Source of the DNA: Mytilisepta virgata
Lineage: Eukaryota; Mollusca; Bivalvia; Mytilida; Mytilidae
Assembly: GCA_028015205.1 (NCBI GenBank)
Contig: CM051516.1
Span: 30,456,230-30,520,229, forward strand
Direction: 5' to 3'
Length of the DNA: 64,000 nt
Each line of letters starts with the position of its first letter. The stretch's first letter is position 1. Below are positions 22,999 to 35,639 of the stretch, piece by piece. The notes under the pieces were generated by a model. It was not told where the DNA came from. It did not search any database and saw nothing but the letters and a program-made list of their open reading frames with translations. The translations under genes were made by a program, and so were the position numbers.

Positions 22999-24213
22999 AT
23001 TCATTATAAATTATCTGTTAATTTACAAATTTTGGAATAATATTAATAAATTGAGAGATAAGATTTTGTCTTGCTCAGAGCATTGCAGTATGGACAAATA
23101 AATGATCTATAAATATATATATATAAGGAAAGTTTGTTAAAATCTGTATGCTGGTGAAATATATCCAAAATCTTTTTAAATGAAGCAAGTCGAATTCTTT
23201 TAACAACATTTACTAGCGCTTTCGGGTACAATATCTATATAATCAGAGGTACATAGCTAGTTCTGTAGCTGACTTAGCTGTCATAGTGCAGTCAATTCAC
23301 AATATAATTTAAATATTTTCTTTAAGCATTGTCAAGTTGATAACACTTTCAGTTACATTTACTGATTTTTACTGAATTTATAAAGTATGTTTGTTACAAA
23401 ACATCCGATTCAACATTATAATTAAAAAAGAGTATGAATGGAAATGTTGAGCCGTTATAAAAGACATAGAATGACTGAAATGTATAAAAGACAAAATTTG
23501 AACAAAACCAAATGCAAAATTATTTTAAATAAAAACAACAGAAAAGGTTAAAATTAAAATTTGCTCTACATGTATATTTCCACCAATGTGACCTTGTTCA
23601 CAAGCAGGAAGAAATAAAGAATCTATTGACTCTTTGAAACCCAGAACAAGATGAAATTTTATATGGCCATAGTTCATCTATAAACAAATATTAAATGACA
23701 GATTTTGTTTCTAACACAGAAACCATGATAAAATAATTAATTATACTTGGTGACAAGCCGAAAATGGTCAATGCAGAGATTTTTCTCTTTTAAAGCTGAT
23801 ATTTGAATTAATTAACTAAGAATGTTAGGAATGAGATTTCAAAATTTTATCTCAAAATTAAGATTTTTTGGGGAAAAAAAAGGGTTGAGATATCATGTTG
23901 TAAAATAAAGTTATTTATGCCAAATTCCTTACATAAAATCCTCATTCTTGGATGAAAACTTTGGAAACCCAGATATAATAACCAAAATATTGTGTACAAA
24001 AATAGAATTGATAGTAAAAGTGAAGTATCTTCCTGCCTATAGGTCGAGACTTTTTTACTTTGAAATGAGCCTTTTACCGTTATAAGTCTATGGAGAAAGT
24101 ATCAGTTAGACCTATAGTCCACATAGACTTATAGTCCAGAAAATACAGTACATATTAAACAGATGGTCAAGTGTCAATAGTCGCTATAATTTTTATAATT
24201 TCTTTCATTTCAG
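22999..24213. other. Region upstream of gene B
   Basis: AT-rich. Because the start-codon exon begins at a splice acceptor (24213), the promoter and first non-coding exon of gene B lie further upstream, here or within the element cluster. I cannot point to a TATA box or initiator with confidence. Near 24090-24150 are three copies of an ATAGTCC/ATAGTCTA-like word. Confidence 0.4.
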
Positions 24214-24247
24214 GTCTTGATCTGATGACCAATTTCCATGACGTATA
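24214..24247 (+). promoter_or_regulatory. 5' UTR part of the start exon, with overlapping short upstream ORF
   Basis: Exon sequence after acceptor TTTCATTTCAG. An in-frame TGA at 24239-24241 fixes the start at ATG 24248. A second ATG at 24238 opens a six-codon frame (MTYNEM, stop 24256-24258) that overlaps the start codon in another frame, which could reduce initiation. Confidence 0.55.
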
Positions 24248-24575
24248 ATGAAATGTAACAATAAAATAGATGGACAGCTCTGTGGAGCCGATATTTCAGA
24301 AGATGCCAAATTCTGTTCAAACTGTGGTCAGAAAGTAGTGAGAAAAGACGACAATTTATCAAAAGCTTGTCCAGAATGTTCAGCATTAGTCACACAGAGA
24401 CAGAAGTTCTGTGCAATTTGTGGATGGAAGGTAGATCCAAGTATTTTCTTGTCTAAGCCAAAAAGAATATTTTGTCAAGGAATTACAGATGACCATCAGA
24501 TTTGTAATACAGAATTACAGCCTGATACAAAGTTTTGTCCAGAATGTGGGACCAAACAGAAAAGTGCTAACACAG
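24248..24575 (+). CDS. rnf213-like: Gene B exon 1: start codon and three zinc ribbons
   Basis: It encodes three cysteine quartets of the DZANK/zinc-ribbon type: CNNKIDGQLC...FCSNCG, CPECSALV...FCAICG and CQGITDDHQIC...FCPECG. Vertebrate RNF213 starts with one such ribbon (CPSC...FCSQCG), so this copy has a longer zinc-binding head. The start is supported by an upstream in-frame stop. Donor GTAAAT at 24576, phase 1. Read-through of the donor would add 15 residues before a stop and is not coding. Confidence 0.87.
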
Positions 24576-26549
24576 GTAAATGTAAAGATTATTTATCAAG
24601 AAGGAAATATTCATGCGTATGAGAGTTTGAATCCAATTAGAATTTCTTAAGTTTGGCAGTGGGAAAACATGCATCTATGACTTAGGTGTCAAACAAGATA
24701 GACATAAATGTGCCTTTTTAAGAGTGGTATTTACAAAGGTATTAATTCTACATCACAATTTTTGGATAGAGCAACAGTATATGTCTGACTGTCTGTCTGT
24801 CAGACCTAAACATACCTTTCATAGTTCATTTTTGCATAAATTTTGGTGTTAAGCTTAGTTTTTAGATAGTCATATGACAAAGGGTATCTGATCTGTATCG
24901 ATCTGGTTTGATTAAAAGTAAAATTTGTTTTTATGCACCGTGTAAAGGCAGACATGATCTAACTGTAATGTATCTAATTATCTATGTCAACCTTCACAAT
25001 TTTAGGCCTTACACTTTAAAGCTTAAAGAGGTAATTGCAAGGGATTAGTTACAGTGAGACAATATCCCATTGGATATGATCTTGAGTATGGGGGAAAATG
25101 ATTATATATAAAAGGTTTCAGTATAGTGTATAACAAAGAACAACAGTCAGGATCATGTTGCCTTGGAAACACTGGTTCTTATAAATTCCTTTCGATAGTA
25201 TTTACATTTTAGAAGTTATTTGCTGATTAGTAAATATGTCAAACTATCTAGACATCTTTCTAACAGATGTCTTTAATTTTCTGTAAGAAAGCCTGCAAGA
25301 TATTTATTCTTGTATATATATTTACGAATGAATTAATTACCAAAAAAGAGAAAGAAAAAAAAGATATTTAAAAATTATAAGTCATCTTGACTTTTTTTAT
25401 TTACAAAAGATTCAGAAGTCAAGAAATCCACAGACCAGAAAGATACTGATATTAAGCTTCAGTCAAGTGGTGGTAATAAAACACAGTCCATAACCAAAAC
25501 TGAACACCAGAGTCAATCACCTCTAAGTAGTGAACCATCAACTGGATCATCCAGTCGATCAGATAGTCCTGATACCTGGAAAGCTCCTGGTCATCTCGCG
25601 TCTACTCCTGAATCCAATGAAGATGATACTGGAGGTGAAAGTTTATCACCTAATCCCAAATCCAGTGAAGCTGATACTGGAGAAATCAAAGAGAAGAAGA
25701 ATGAAGTCACGCAGAAGCTTCCATTTACTGACAATGGGGGATTAAAAAGTGGAGAAACAAAAATTCCAATCTCTTTGTCTCCTCACAAACCTGGAAAGAG
25801 CCAAAACAGTACAGAAAATGGTAATAAAATTATATAGTGTTCTTTGGTTTAAATGTCACATAAAAAATGACAATGTACACTTTACAATTCTGGTTGATTA
25901 TTATGAGTAATTTTTACTCAAATGTTTAAAATTTGTATCATAATACATATATAAAAAACTAAATGTTTTAATAAATTACAGTCGACATTCATTATCTTAA
26001 AGTTCTTATGACTGCAAAAAAAAAAAAAAAAAAAAATCAAGATAGAAATAGTTCGACAAAAAAGGTGTCGCCAAATTATCCTACATGTAAAACATTTGGA
26101 GCCGCATAGAATATTTGACTAAAGCAAGTTTGAGATCACTATACATCCATCCCACCAGTTTCAAGTCATCGATCATTTTTACGAACCGATGTGCCTTTTC
26201 AGGGTCAATCTAATCAGCTGCTTATACAACACCGATCATAGTTACTAATGCTATATTGACTACAGTCTTATATATTTGCACTTGCAAGAATTGATTACGT
26301 ACTCATTTCCAGATTTTAACATCCTACAAAATATTGTTTTGTTTCTTTGGGAATTGAAATTATCATCAAAATTTTTGGGGCTGCTGGAAAATTTTGTGGC
26401 CACTTATATGTCCTAATTTAAAACCATGAGGAGGTAATGAGTGTATGTACCGTTTCTGTTATTGGCTTATAGTTTCTATGCGATTGCAGATTTATCTATA
26501 TATTGTCAAAATGAATACCCATGAATAAATATTGGAGTGTTTTGAACAG
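24576..26549. other. Introns 1 and 2 of gene B
   Basis: Two introns (834 and 729 bp) around exon 2. Intron 2 has an A-run of more than 20 near 26015 and, at 25977, TACAGTCGACATTCATTATC, which looks like one pogo-type MITE end without a clear partner. Confidence 0.45.
25410..25820 (+). CDS. rnf213-like: Gene B exon 2: Ser/Pro-rich disordered region
   Basis: Acceptor TTTACAAAAG, donor GTAATA, phases 1-1. It encodes about 137 residues with repeated SPxSxEADTG-like words (TPESNEDDTGG and NPKSSEADTGE), probably disordered. The correct frame has no internal stop; the open frame at 25530-25745 is a different frame and is a shadow. Confidence 0.82.
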
Positions 26550-27316
26550 ATATTGCTAGTGGGGAAGGAGATGTAAAAATGGAATCAACAGTCTCACCAA
26601 ATGTATCAGATCAAGTTAATAACAATGATACTTGTATCACAGCTACAGAGATGATGGAAGCAGAGCAAAGTGCAGTGACAAATTCAAATGCAGAAAGTTC
26701 ACAAACTATTGAAAGAGATGCTGGAACACCAATTATGCCATCAGCATCCACAGAGACTGATAATACATCACAACAAAATCTAAAAAGCCTGAAGTCAGAT
26801 GAAGAAGATCTAAAAAATTCATCTCAGCATCCAGTTGCAGTAATTGATGAACGCCCAACAATACCACCACACTTCATGACAACTGAACGTGGGATATTTG
26901 GGAAGGGAAGAGTCCAAGAACTTACTACAAAATTCCAAAAATCTATGTCCATAGAACGTCCACAAGAAAATACAGCATTGAGCAAAGAGGAGGGTAAGCC
27001 AATTAAAAGAGAAATAAGTAATGAATCAGAGGATGGAGAAGATGTTGGTTCTGAGGAAGACTCTTCCTCAAGTGAAGATGAAGATGAACATAAACAGAAC
27101 ACTGTGAATATCACACAGACAGACGGTAAAATTAGTAAGAAGAAGCCAAAGGCATCAAAAGAAAAGCGACAGAAAAAGAAAGAAAGGAAAGAAAAAAGAA
27201 ACAAAAGAAGAAAATTGACCACACAAGAAAATGAGGCCACAGAAATGAATTTTAAAGAGACAAATGTTGACACTGGCAAATCAGTGCCAATGGACACTGA
27301 AACATCAATGTCCAAG
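26550..27316 (+). CDS. rnf213-like: Gene B exon 3: acidic then Lys/Arg-rich low-complexity region
   Basis: Acceptor TTTTGAACAG, donor GTATCT, phases 1-0, about 256 residues. It contains a Ser/Asp/Glu run (ESEDGEDVGSEEDSSSSEDE) followed by a strongly basic run (KEKRQKKKERKEKRNKRRK). The basic block corresponds in place to the poly-Lys stretch of human RNF213 and could act as a nucleic-acid or nuclear-signal-like patch; that role is inference. Reading past the donor gives only two residues before TAG. Confidence 0.85.
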
Positions 27317-27903
27317 GTATCTAGCTAGTAACTAAGTTCCAAAATAAAAAAATGCTGTGGTCCAGGAAGGTAGTCTTCTGATTGTAAAATGAAATTCCAT
27401 GGGAGAAACAAGTTCTTCATTCCATTTAATGGTGGTTGTTATATTTATACACTCTTGATAGCTAAATTTCCAATTTTCACATAGTCTAGCTTACTTGTTG
27501 AATATCTAAAATTTTTAATTATCTTGATATAGTGTTGAAATATTGTAAACAATTGAACAAGGATCATTATACAACCTCTCTTTCAGTAAGATTCTTTTAA
27601 CAGATGTAATTAACAGTTATTAAATATAATTTGCCTTGTGCTAAATATTGGCCTTCCAAATACTTTCATATGGCTTCATTTGGAAAAAATCCTAATTGTT
27701 GGTGAAGCTTTGATTACTCCCATTGATCTATCCAGAAGTCTGACTTTTTTGTCTTCGCTGTAAGTTCTTATTTAAAAACAGTTATTTCACACATTTTATG
27801 TTTTAAGTCTTTGAATTGAAGTATTTAGACATGGCAAATATGCCAAAATAAAAAAAAAATATGAAATTTGGGTTTTGTAAATAAAAAGAGTATTTCATTT
27901 TAG

Positions 27904-28014
27904 GAAGACAAGGGCAATAACCAGAAAGATTCATCAACAAAGCAGGACAAGAAAAAAGAAGGGGATGAAAATCAGTACAACACAAGAAGTACTACACAAA
28001 CAAAAGAATCACAG
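27904..28014 (+). CDS. rnf213-like: Gene B exon 4 (first of a duplicated exon pair)
   Basis: Acceptor TTTCATTTTAG, donor GTGAAC, phases 0-0, 37 codons: EDKGNNQKDSS, DKKKEGDENQ, YNTRSTTQTKESQ. The exon at 35511-35639 has the same start, middle and end, so the two come from a tandem exon duplication. Symmetric phases let either be skipped without a frame change. Confidence 0.82.
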
Positions 28015-31000
28015 GTGAACCATTAATTATTTCAAAGTTTATGATTTTTCACTTAAGCAGGCTTGCGGGTTTAAATTTTCGCGCCCATTGCGCAATTTGC
28101 TGAGCATAGTAATGGTATCTAGGTGGGAAAGTAGACTGAAGTTGTAAACCACATGTTTTTATCTAAACTTATATTAAAATGAAATATAAATTTATTTGAA
28201 ACACAGTGTATCTTAAATTAACCGTTGGGTTAACTTAAAAGAATATTTAACGTTCAGTCGTTGTTATCAAGGAAAACATTGAGTCAGTAAAATCATGATT
28301 AACTTCCGGGGAAGAAACAAATGTCATATTTTCTGGGGGAAATTCTGATAAGCAGACTACTTTTGATAAGTACCTGGATGAAAATCGACATACAAAGTCA
28401 GCGATATTCTTTTTGGTACGTTTTTAAGCAGTTCTGCAATCATGCATCGAGTGGTGTAATCAACAGAAGAAAATTTTTCAGTGAGTTCCGTGTTCACTTC
28501 TGAACAGAAAGTACTTTTGTTTTAACTTTTGTGTTAAAAGTAACCCGAAATCATTTATGTACTGGCTTTCGTTGGATATAACAGAGGGATAATTTTGTAA
28601 AAGATGCATTGCTTACACATGTAGCAAAAACTAAAATCAAGATGAATAGAATGCAAGTCATGTCAACTCACACCACTGCCAAGTTGACCCCCTCCTACTT
28701 GCCCCCCATTTCAACAAAGCAGCACCCAATTTAGAGACAACAAGCTCCACTTAGCAACATCGGGGATTGGTCAATGAGCGCTTAAAAAATGTAGAAATTT
28801 GCAATTACAAACTCGCCTATTATAGATTTTGTGAGGAACTTCTAACTTATGGAATCAATAATATTTTTCAAATGATAGTTTCCATGAAAAACTAGGACAT
28901 TTCCTTTTTTCAAAATTACTTTAATTTCATATAAGATGTACCAAAACGACTGTAACAGATGTGTATGGAGACATTTTTGTTAAACCCTAGTCATTTTTTA
29001 AAATTTTCTTTCAATATTACAAAATGTATGTAATTGTCATTTAAATAAATTGTATGAGGGATAGTATTGTCCTATAAGAATTAAAATATATCATCAATGA
29101 TATTTACTGTGGAAATGTATCTAAATTTAATGACGAAAATTGTTAAATGAACATAAAACTAGACATTTCCACATAATTTCTTAGATGTCAGAGTCAAAAC
29201 TTTTGTTTATGAAAAATATTGCTGTCTTGGAATAGTTTTTCATCATACAGAACAGTAGTAATAGTAGTAATAGTTCAGATCTGTATGGAGAGGTGATTAC
29301 CTTTAGTAAAAAAAGGAAAAAAAATTTAAATACAAATTATTTATGGGTATTGTATGCTAACAGTTGGTTTATACCAGACCTTCCTTTTTTTAACATTTAG
29401 CCCAGATAAAAATATATACATGTATATTATTCATGCCTATCCTTAAGCCTTTGGTGAAAGTGTTGTACACGGATTGAAAAAGAACAAGATATCAGAATCA
29501 AACTTTACTACAATGATTTTTGGGAAATCATTTTCAGAAATGTATCCAATAACATGGACCACCAACCATGATGGCTGCCACAAGCAGTCTTTATAACTAG
29601 TATGCATTTTAATTATTTCTTCAAATACTATAATATAATACAGCTGACCGAGAATCAATACATGTGGTGACATTACAGAATCAGCAAGTTCGTAACACTT
29701 TTATTAAATAATCTATGGCCAGTCCGTATGACCAGCCAGACTATACAGCTGGTCTGTATGATCAGTTCATTTGACAAAATAGTCTGTAAAACCTGTCCGT
29801 ATGGAATTACATATTGCCCTGTTTCCATATTGACTTTATTACGGGGCAATATGACTTTCTATATTGTCTCGGGCTGAAAATATGTATTAAATTATATTAT
29901 GAAGACCAGGGCAACATAAAATATTGGTCGTGCCAAATTTACCATATTAAGGCTATTTTTAACCTGGTTAAATTCGGTGGGTGGGCAGGCGGTAACTAAT
30001 GAACCCTTCAACCAAAGCTTTTCAAATTATAATATGTTGTTCCTGATGATAAAATGGAGGTCAAGTTCAATATTGACCATTTTAACTCTTACTGCCCTGG
30101 AGTTACAGTCCTTGATTAATTGGAAAATGGCACTTTTTGTCATTTCCGTGGAATAAGAGATGAACTGATCAAGCAATGCTTTTTAGATTATGAAATGTTG
30201 TTCCTGATGATAAGATTGAGGACAAGTTCGATATTGACCATTTTCACTTTTACTGCTCTGGAGTTAGGGTCCTTGATTCATGGCACTTTTTTTCCATGGT
30301 AATGCTTTGAAAATAAATATCTTCATACATTTAGGAAGCCAAAACCACATGTGTCACCATAACATTCACCTTTGTGTAATTTCTGCTATACATATTAGCA
30401 GGAATTAGTGATTCTGGAAAACTGCATACTAGTATTTTTGATTCTTTGTAAAATGGTGGGAAAATGCTCCCCCGTATTTTTCTTATATTAACGGTACCTC
30501 CAATTTTTTTCTAAGTTTAATAAAATTCGGTGTTTAAGTTGTTTATATACAGGAATTAAGCCAAATCTTATATTTAGTTTTGCTTCTGTAACAGATTAAA
30601 GTAGGCACATGTGATTTTCCCATATAATTTATTGCAAAATGGCGGGAAAATGCACCCACATTTTTCTTATATTAACGGTGACCCCATTTTTTTTCTAAGT
30701 TTTATGAAATTCGGTATTTGAGTTGTTTAGATACAGGATTAAAGTGATCATATATGCAATTTTTCCGTATAATTTGATTGCAAAATTGTGGGAAAATGTA
30801 CCTATATTTTTCTTATATTGACGGTGACCCCAATTTTATGAAAATTGGTATTTGAGTTGTTTATGTACAGGATTTAAGCCAAATCTTATATTTAGTTTTG
30901 CTTCTATAACAGATTAAAGTAGGCTTATGTGATTTTGTCCCCTTTCTTTCATTGCCATGGTTTCACACTTTTACAAGAATTAGAGATTTATCTTTCTTAA

Positions 31001-31798
31001 AAGATGGGTGACCCCCTTTTTTTTTTGGCTTTTTCTTAACTTCACTTAAAATTCTCTTAGAATAGAAAGTTTAATGGAAATCTGTAATTTAGTTCTCTAA
31101 AGATAATGAGGGTGCAATTTTCCCTAATAGTCTATGTAAAAATTGCATGAATTATGAGGAAAAATCCTATTTTTTCAGCAGTCAGTAACTAGCTTAGATA
31201 GTCAGTGACACCCTATTTTTATTGCATTTTTTTAACCCATATATTAAGAGGTTTCAATCCACAAATTATCAGGAAAACTGTAATTTCAATTTTATACCCT
31301 CAAGCCTCCTTAAATGAAATATCAGAATGTTGAAAGATTTTGCTGCATAAATTGTATTAGACATATTGTGTCAGATCAAAAATATTTCTCTCTTAGTCAC
31401 AACAACTTGCAATATGATTTTCAGTATTTTCATAATAATTCAGGTTTGCTCTCATCAGATTTAAAAATATATTTACACATTTCCAGAATTGAATATTTTA
31501 ATGTATTGTTCTGGAGTCATGGGAATTTATATTTCAAATATTTTTGATTATCTTAAGAGTCTGTAAAGAAAGATGCCCTAGACAAGACATATAGCCTTTG
31601 CAATTTGGTTAGAACAAATGTTGTCCGCATAAACATTTTATGTTAAACCAGGGAAAAACGTTTTCATACGTACGTGAGTATCAATATCTGCATAGATGAA
31701 AATACTCCAGCAGCTTCTTTATGAAACAATTTATTATCAAGAAAAGCAAAAAGATGTGACTTAAAGGCTTTGAAGAAATTATCATAGAAAGTTAGTTT
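28015..31798. other. Left part of intron 4 of gene B, with tandem-like repeats
   Basis: From about 30028 to 30300 a ~155 bp unit (ATGTTGTTCCTGATGATAA core) occurs twice. From about 30440 to 30920 a second unit (TTTTTCTTATATTAACGGTR core) occurs three times. No element ends were recognised. The rest is AT-rich without genes. Confidence 0.5.
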
Positions 31799-34700
31799 TT
31801 AGCTCACCTGGCTAAAAGCCAGGGTGAGCTTTTGCCATCACATTTACCATCCGTGGTCTGTCCGTCCGTCTGTCCGTCTGTCGTCCATCCGTTAACTTTT
31901 CACATTTCAATCTTCTTCTAAAAACCACTGAACCAAATGGAACCAAACATGGCAGCAATGTTTGTGGGAAGGTCCTTTACAGAATTTATAATTTTGGTTC
32001 TGATTGAATATTCGACATGGTTGCCATGCCCAATAATGTGTTCTGATTGGCTTGAATTGAAAAAATCTTCTTGTCAGAAACCACAAGACCAAATGAACTT
32101 CTACTATGCAGGAATGTTCCTAAGATGGTCCTCTGCCAAATTTATAATTTTGGTTCCGCCGTGGGACATAGTTAACATAGGACCTTATGGGAAATACATA
32201 CAAACAACTTCTTCGAAACCGTTTGACAGATTGAATTAATAATATGCCTGAATGATTGTATGATGGTCCTGTACCAAATTTATAGTTTTGATACCGATCG
32301 GAAATCCAAGATGGCTACCATTGCAGGACATAGTTAACACAGTACCCAATGTTTCAAAAATTTTCTTGTCAGAAACCACGTGACCAAATGAATTTCTACT
32401 TTGCAGGAATGTTCTTTATATGGTCCTCTTCCAAATTATACTTTTGGTGTTGATTGGAAATCGAAAATGGCCACCATCATAGGACATAGTTAACATAGGA
32501 CTTTTGGGAAATACATACAAACAACTTCATCTTGGAAATCGTTTAACAAATTGAATTAATAATATGCATGAATGATTGTATGATGGTCCTGTACGAAATT
32601 TGTAGTTTTGATGCTGATCTGAAATCCAAGATGGCTACCACTGCAGAACATAGTAAACACATTACCCAATGTTTCAAAAATCTTCTTGTCAGAAACCACA
32701 AAACAAAATTAACTTCTACTTTGCAGGAATGTTCCTTAGATGGTCCTCTACCAAATTTTTGATTTGGTGCTGAATGGAAATCCAAGATGGCCACCACCAT
32801 GGGACATAGTTAACATAGGACCTTATGGGAAATACAGTGATAATTTGATGGTTTCCTCATTGGCCAATATATATCTTGGTCGTAACAAAGACTCTGGCTG
32901 CTATTTGCCACGCTATTTTACCGTGACATGCCACTATATATCGAATTTAATTGTGGTGCTGCCATGGTCGGTCAGTCCTACATGATAGAATATCGTGGCA
33001 GATCGTGGTAACGTTTGTTTCGGGTAATACACATTATTATGATCAATCTTCTCCTAGAGTAAAAAATCTCCATAATTTACCAACAAGTAATAAATAATCA
33101 ATATGTTTACCCTCATTTTTGCAGTAAACAAAGTTTTATGGCAAGAAATTTTAAACATACCCTTAACAAGGAAGGTGTGGTATCGATGATTTGTAACATG
33201 AATTGACAGGTGTGACTAGACACAAAATTCTTATGCAACACCCATTATCTTCAATCAAATAAAGTTGTAGTTTATTTTGGAAAAATAGTTTTGAGCACTT
33301 GGACATGTACTTTAAAAAATGCAGACTCACGGATGTTCGGGGAAAATATCGACTTCGGCTTCAAAAACACTTACTATGTACTCCTTGAATAGAAAAAAAT
33401 GTCAACATGCATGTGCTTTATAATATGTTATGGCAAACGTTATTTTGTTTTTGCCGAGGATAGAAAGAATGGAATTCGATACAAAAATTCATTCCGAAAT
33501 TGTTCTATAGCTAATAATGACAATTAAAAAAAGATCGACAAATAATATTCTTGGAAATAGATATAAGACTTAGTCAATCAAAACACCCCTTTAGTTCAAA
33601 TGGTTGCTCCACAGTCATATGCTACAAGATTGTTGATATTACGACAGTCAGTGGTTCAGATAATAATTGATATGGTTTTTTTTGTCAACCTAATAATTGG
33701 CAGTTGGCCCTAGATCAACTGCGTGATTTTTCAAAAAGGGTCCTATTAAGAACCATACAAATCTTTCAAAAAATATATCGTATTGTTGTACCTAAAATCA
33801 GTATTATGGCCCATCCTCATTCCCTCTCTTTAATCTTAGCTTTACCTTTATTTTATTCAGTATAAAATTGTGTACCTTTCTGAAATAAGAATACTGCATA
33901 CTTCCGATATTTTTATATTACAACGATGAAAATTTAGAAAAATTTCAGTTTCCTCTTTAAAGATTCACATATTCTGGTATATTTATTTCTTAACTTAATT
34001 TTTTTTTTCTTCTACAATATGATACACCTAGATGTCTAGCAGATAAAGGTAGGTATACTCATATTTGTATAACAAAAACTTTGGTCATGTAAATGTATAA
34101 TAAACACAAGTGTCAAAGTTAATCTGTCCATTACCTTATGACAATCGAAGCGAATCTCCTTTAAGTTACGTAACACTTGTTGAAAAATAGATTAACAGGT
34201 GGATTAATTAATACATTTATGATCCAAAGTTTATTGAGTTGATCAATAATAATCGGTATTTAAAAATCATAATGTTGTACAAAAATATGCAAATATTGTG
34301 AAATTACGCAATTAAAGAAAAATACAAAACGCATTTTTTAGGTTCTTGTATTGCTTGTATTTGGAAATTATACCTTTGTAGTTCTGATGGATAGGCAATG
34401 TTTTGATATTTAAAATATCCACTGTAGTCCTTCTATGACTATTTATTCGATAGATATATATATAAAATTAACACAGTCATTCTTTGAAACTATGTTTTAA
34501 TCGTAAGCTGACAATTAAAACCTTCAATTTGAAATAACAGGTGTTTGGAAAGAAAACAGGTCAACAAAAAATTATGGACATTCACTGTACCTTAGCTGTA
34601 ATTGACCAAATGATCGAAAAACTATAGGTAGATGAATTTCATACATGTACATAATATCACAGTGGGACATGCATCTGCTACCACGTTCCTTGCCACGATA

Positions 34701-35086
34701 GCTGCCACGATGTAGCCATGATGTTGTCAGCATTGACGGCCACTTTAATACTTGCATGGCATGGTTAAATTGCCACAGTAAAATCATGTTTTTTTTCGAA
34801 AACCATGCTGCGAGATCTGTACATACACACAACTTTTTCTTCAAAATCGTTTGACAAATTGAATTGATAATATGCCTGAATGATTTTATGATGGTCCTGT
34901 ACCAAATTTATAATTTTTATGCCGATTGGAAATCCAAGATGGCTACCACTGCGGGACTTAGTTAACACAGTAACAAAAGTTTAAAAAATCTCCTTGTTTT
35001 AACAGCTATGTGGATACAACAAACCTTACATTTTCCAATTGCTAATAGAAGCCAGGTGAGCGATACAGGTTCAGTTGAGCCTCTAG
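31799..35086 (+). mobile_element. GCTCACC-family element 2, interrupted by a 2 kb insertion
   Basis: 5' hairpin AGCTCACCTGGCT-aaa-AGCCAGGGTGAGCT, TCCGTC leader, ~165 bp monomers (core CAAGATGGCTACCA...ACATAGTTAACA), and 3' end GCCAGGTGAGCGATACAGG...GCCTCTAG before TTTA. The array is broken at 32834 and resumes at 34820. Confidence 0.75.
32835..34819. mobile_element. 1,985 bp TA-flanked insertion within GCTCACC element 2
   Basis: The host monomer GGGAAATACATACA is split. TA (or TACA) is found on both sides, and the insert runs CAGTGATAATTTGATGGTTT...GAGATCTG. The right end in reverse reads CAGATCTCGCAGCATGGTTT, so the ends share CAG and ATGGTTT. Further in, CGTGGCAGATCGTGGTAACG pairs roughly with an inverted CGTGGCAGCTATCGTGGCAA. 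No transposase is seen; probably a non-autonomous Tc1/pogo-like element. Confidence 0.5.
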
Positions 35087-35510
35087 TTTAATGTGAGGAC
35101 ACTTTATTTCTACTGATCAGATAAAGCTAACTTTACTTGATCATTTTATTTAGCCAGTAAATCAGGTAATTGCAGGATAATATAACAAAAAATTGCATAG
35201 TGCATTAGTATAGATGATGATCATGTATGTATCATATTTGATGGGCAGAATTATAATTTCGATTGTCCAGTTGGCCAATTGGTACAAGTAAAAAACACAT
35301 TAACTGGAGATTTTTCTGTAGTACTTTGAAGTGCTCTAGATCTGTTTCAGTATAGTTAGCCAACATATTTTTTAATAGAAATATTCAGTATACAGGTGAT
35401 GTAAATTAAAAAAAATTAGTATCATGCTGAATATTTTTTTTTCTTTATTTACTGATTAAAGTAATGATACTTACTAGAAAATAAAAAATTCATTTAATGT
35501 ATAATTTTAG

Positions 35511-35639
35511 GAGGACAAGCATAGTACAGGGAAAGATTCCTCATCTAATCAGGTACCTGGAAAACAACCAGACAAGAAGAAAGAAGAGAATGGAAAAAAA
35601 TATAACACAAGAAGTACCACACAAAGTAAAGAATCACAG
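35511..35639 (+). CDS. rnf213-like: Gene B exon 5 (second of a duplicated exon pair)
   Basis: Acceptor GTATAATTTTAG, donor GTGAAG, phases 0-0, 43 codons: EDKHSTGKDSSS, PDKKKEENGKK, YNTRSTTQSKESQ. Very similar to exon 4, with six extra residues in the middle. The intron between them (7.5 kb) has been enlarged by transposons. Confidence 0.83.

Noticed and set aside
24576..24622. Read-through end of exon 1 giving a 124-residue zinc-ribbon protein
   Set aside because: A good GTAAAT donor at 24576 joins exon 2 in frame and the extra residues have no homology; a minor intron-retention isoform cannot be excluded.
26824..27315. 163-codon minus-strand open frame rich in Ser, Leu and Phe
   Set aside because: It is the antisense shadow of gene B exon 3; runs of Lys and Glu codons read backwards as Phe, Leu and Ser.
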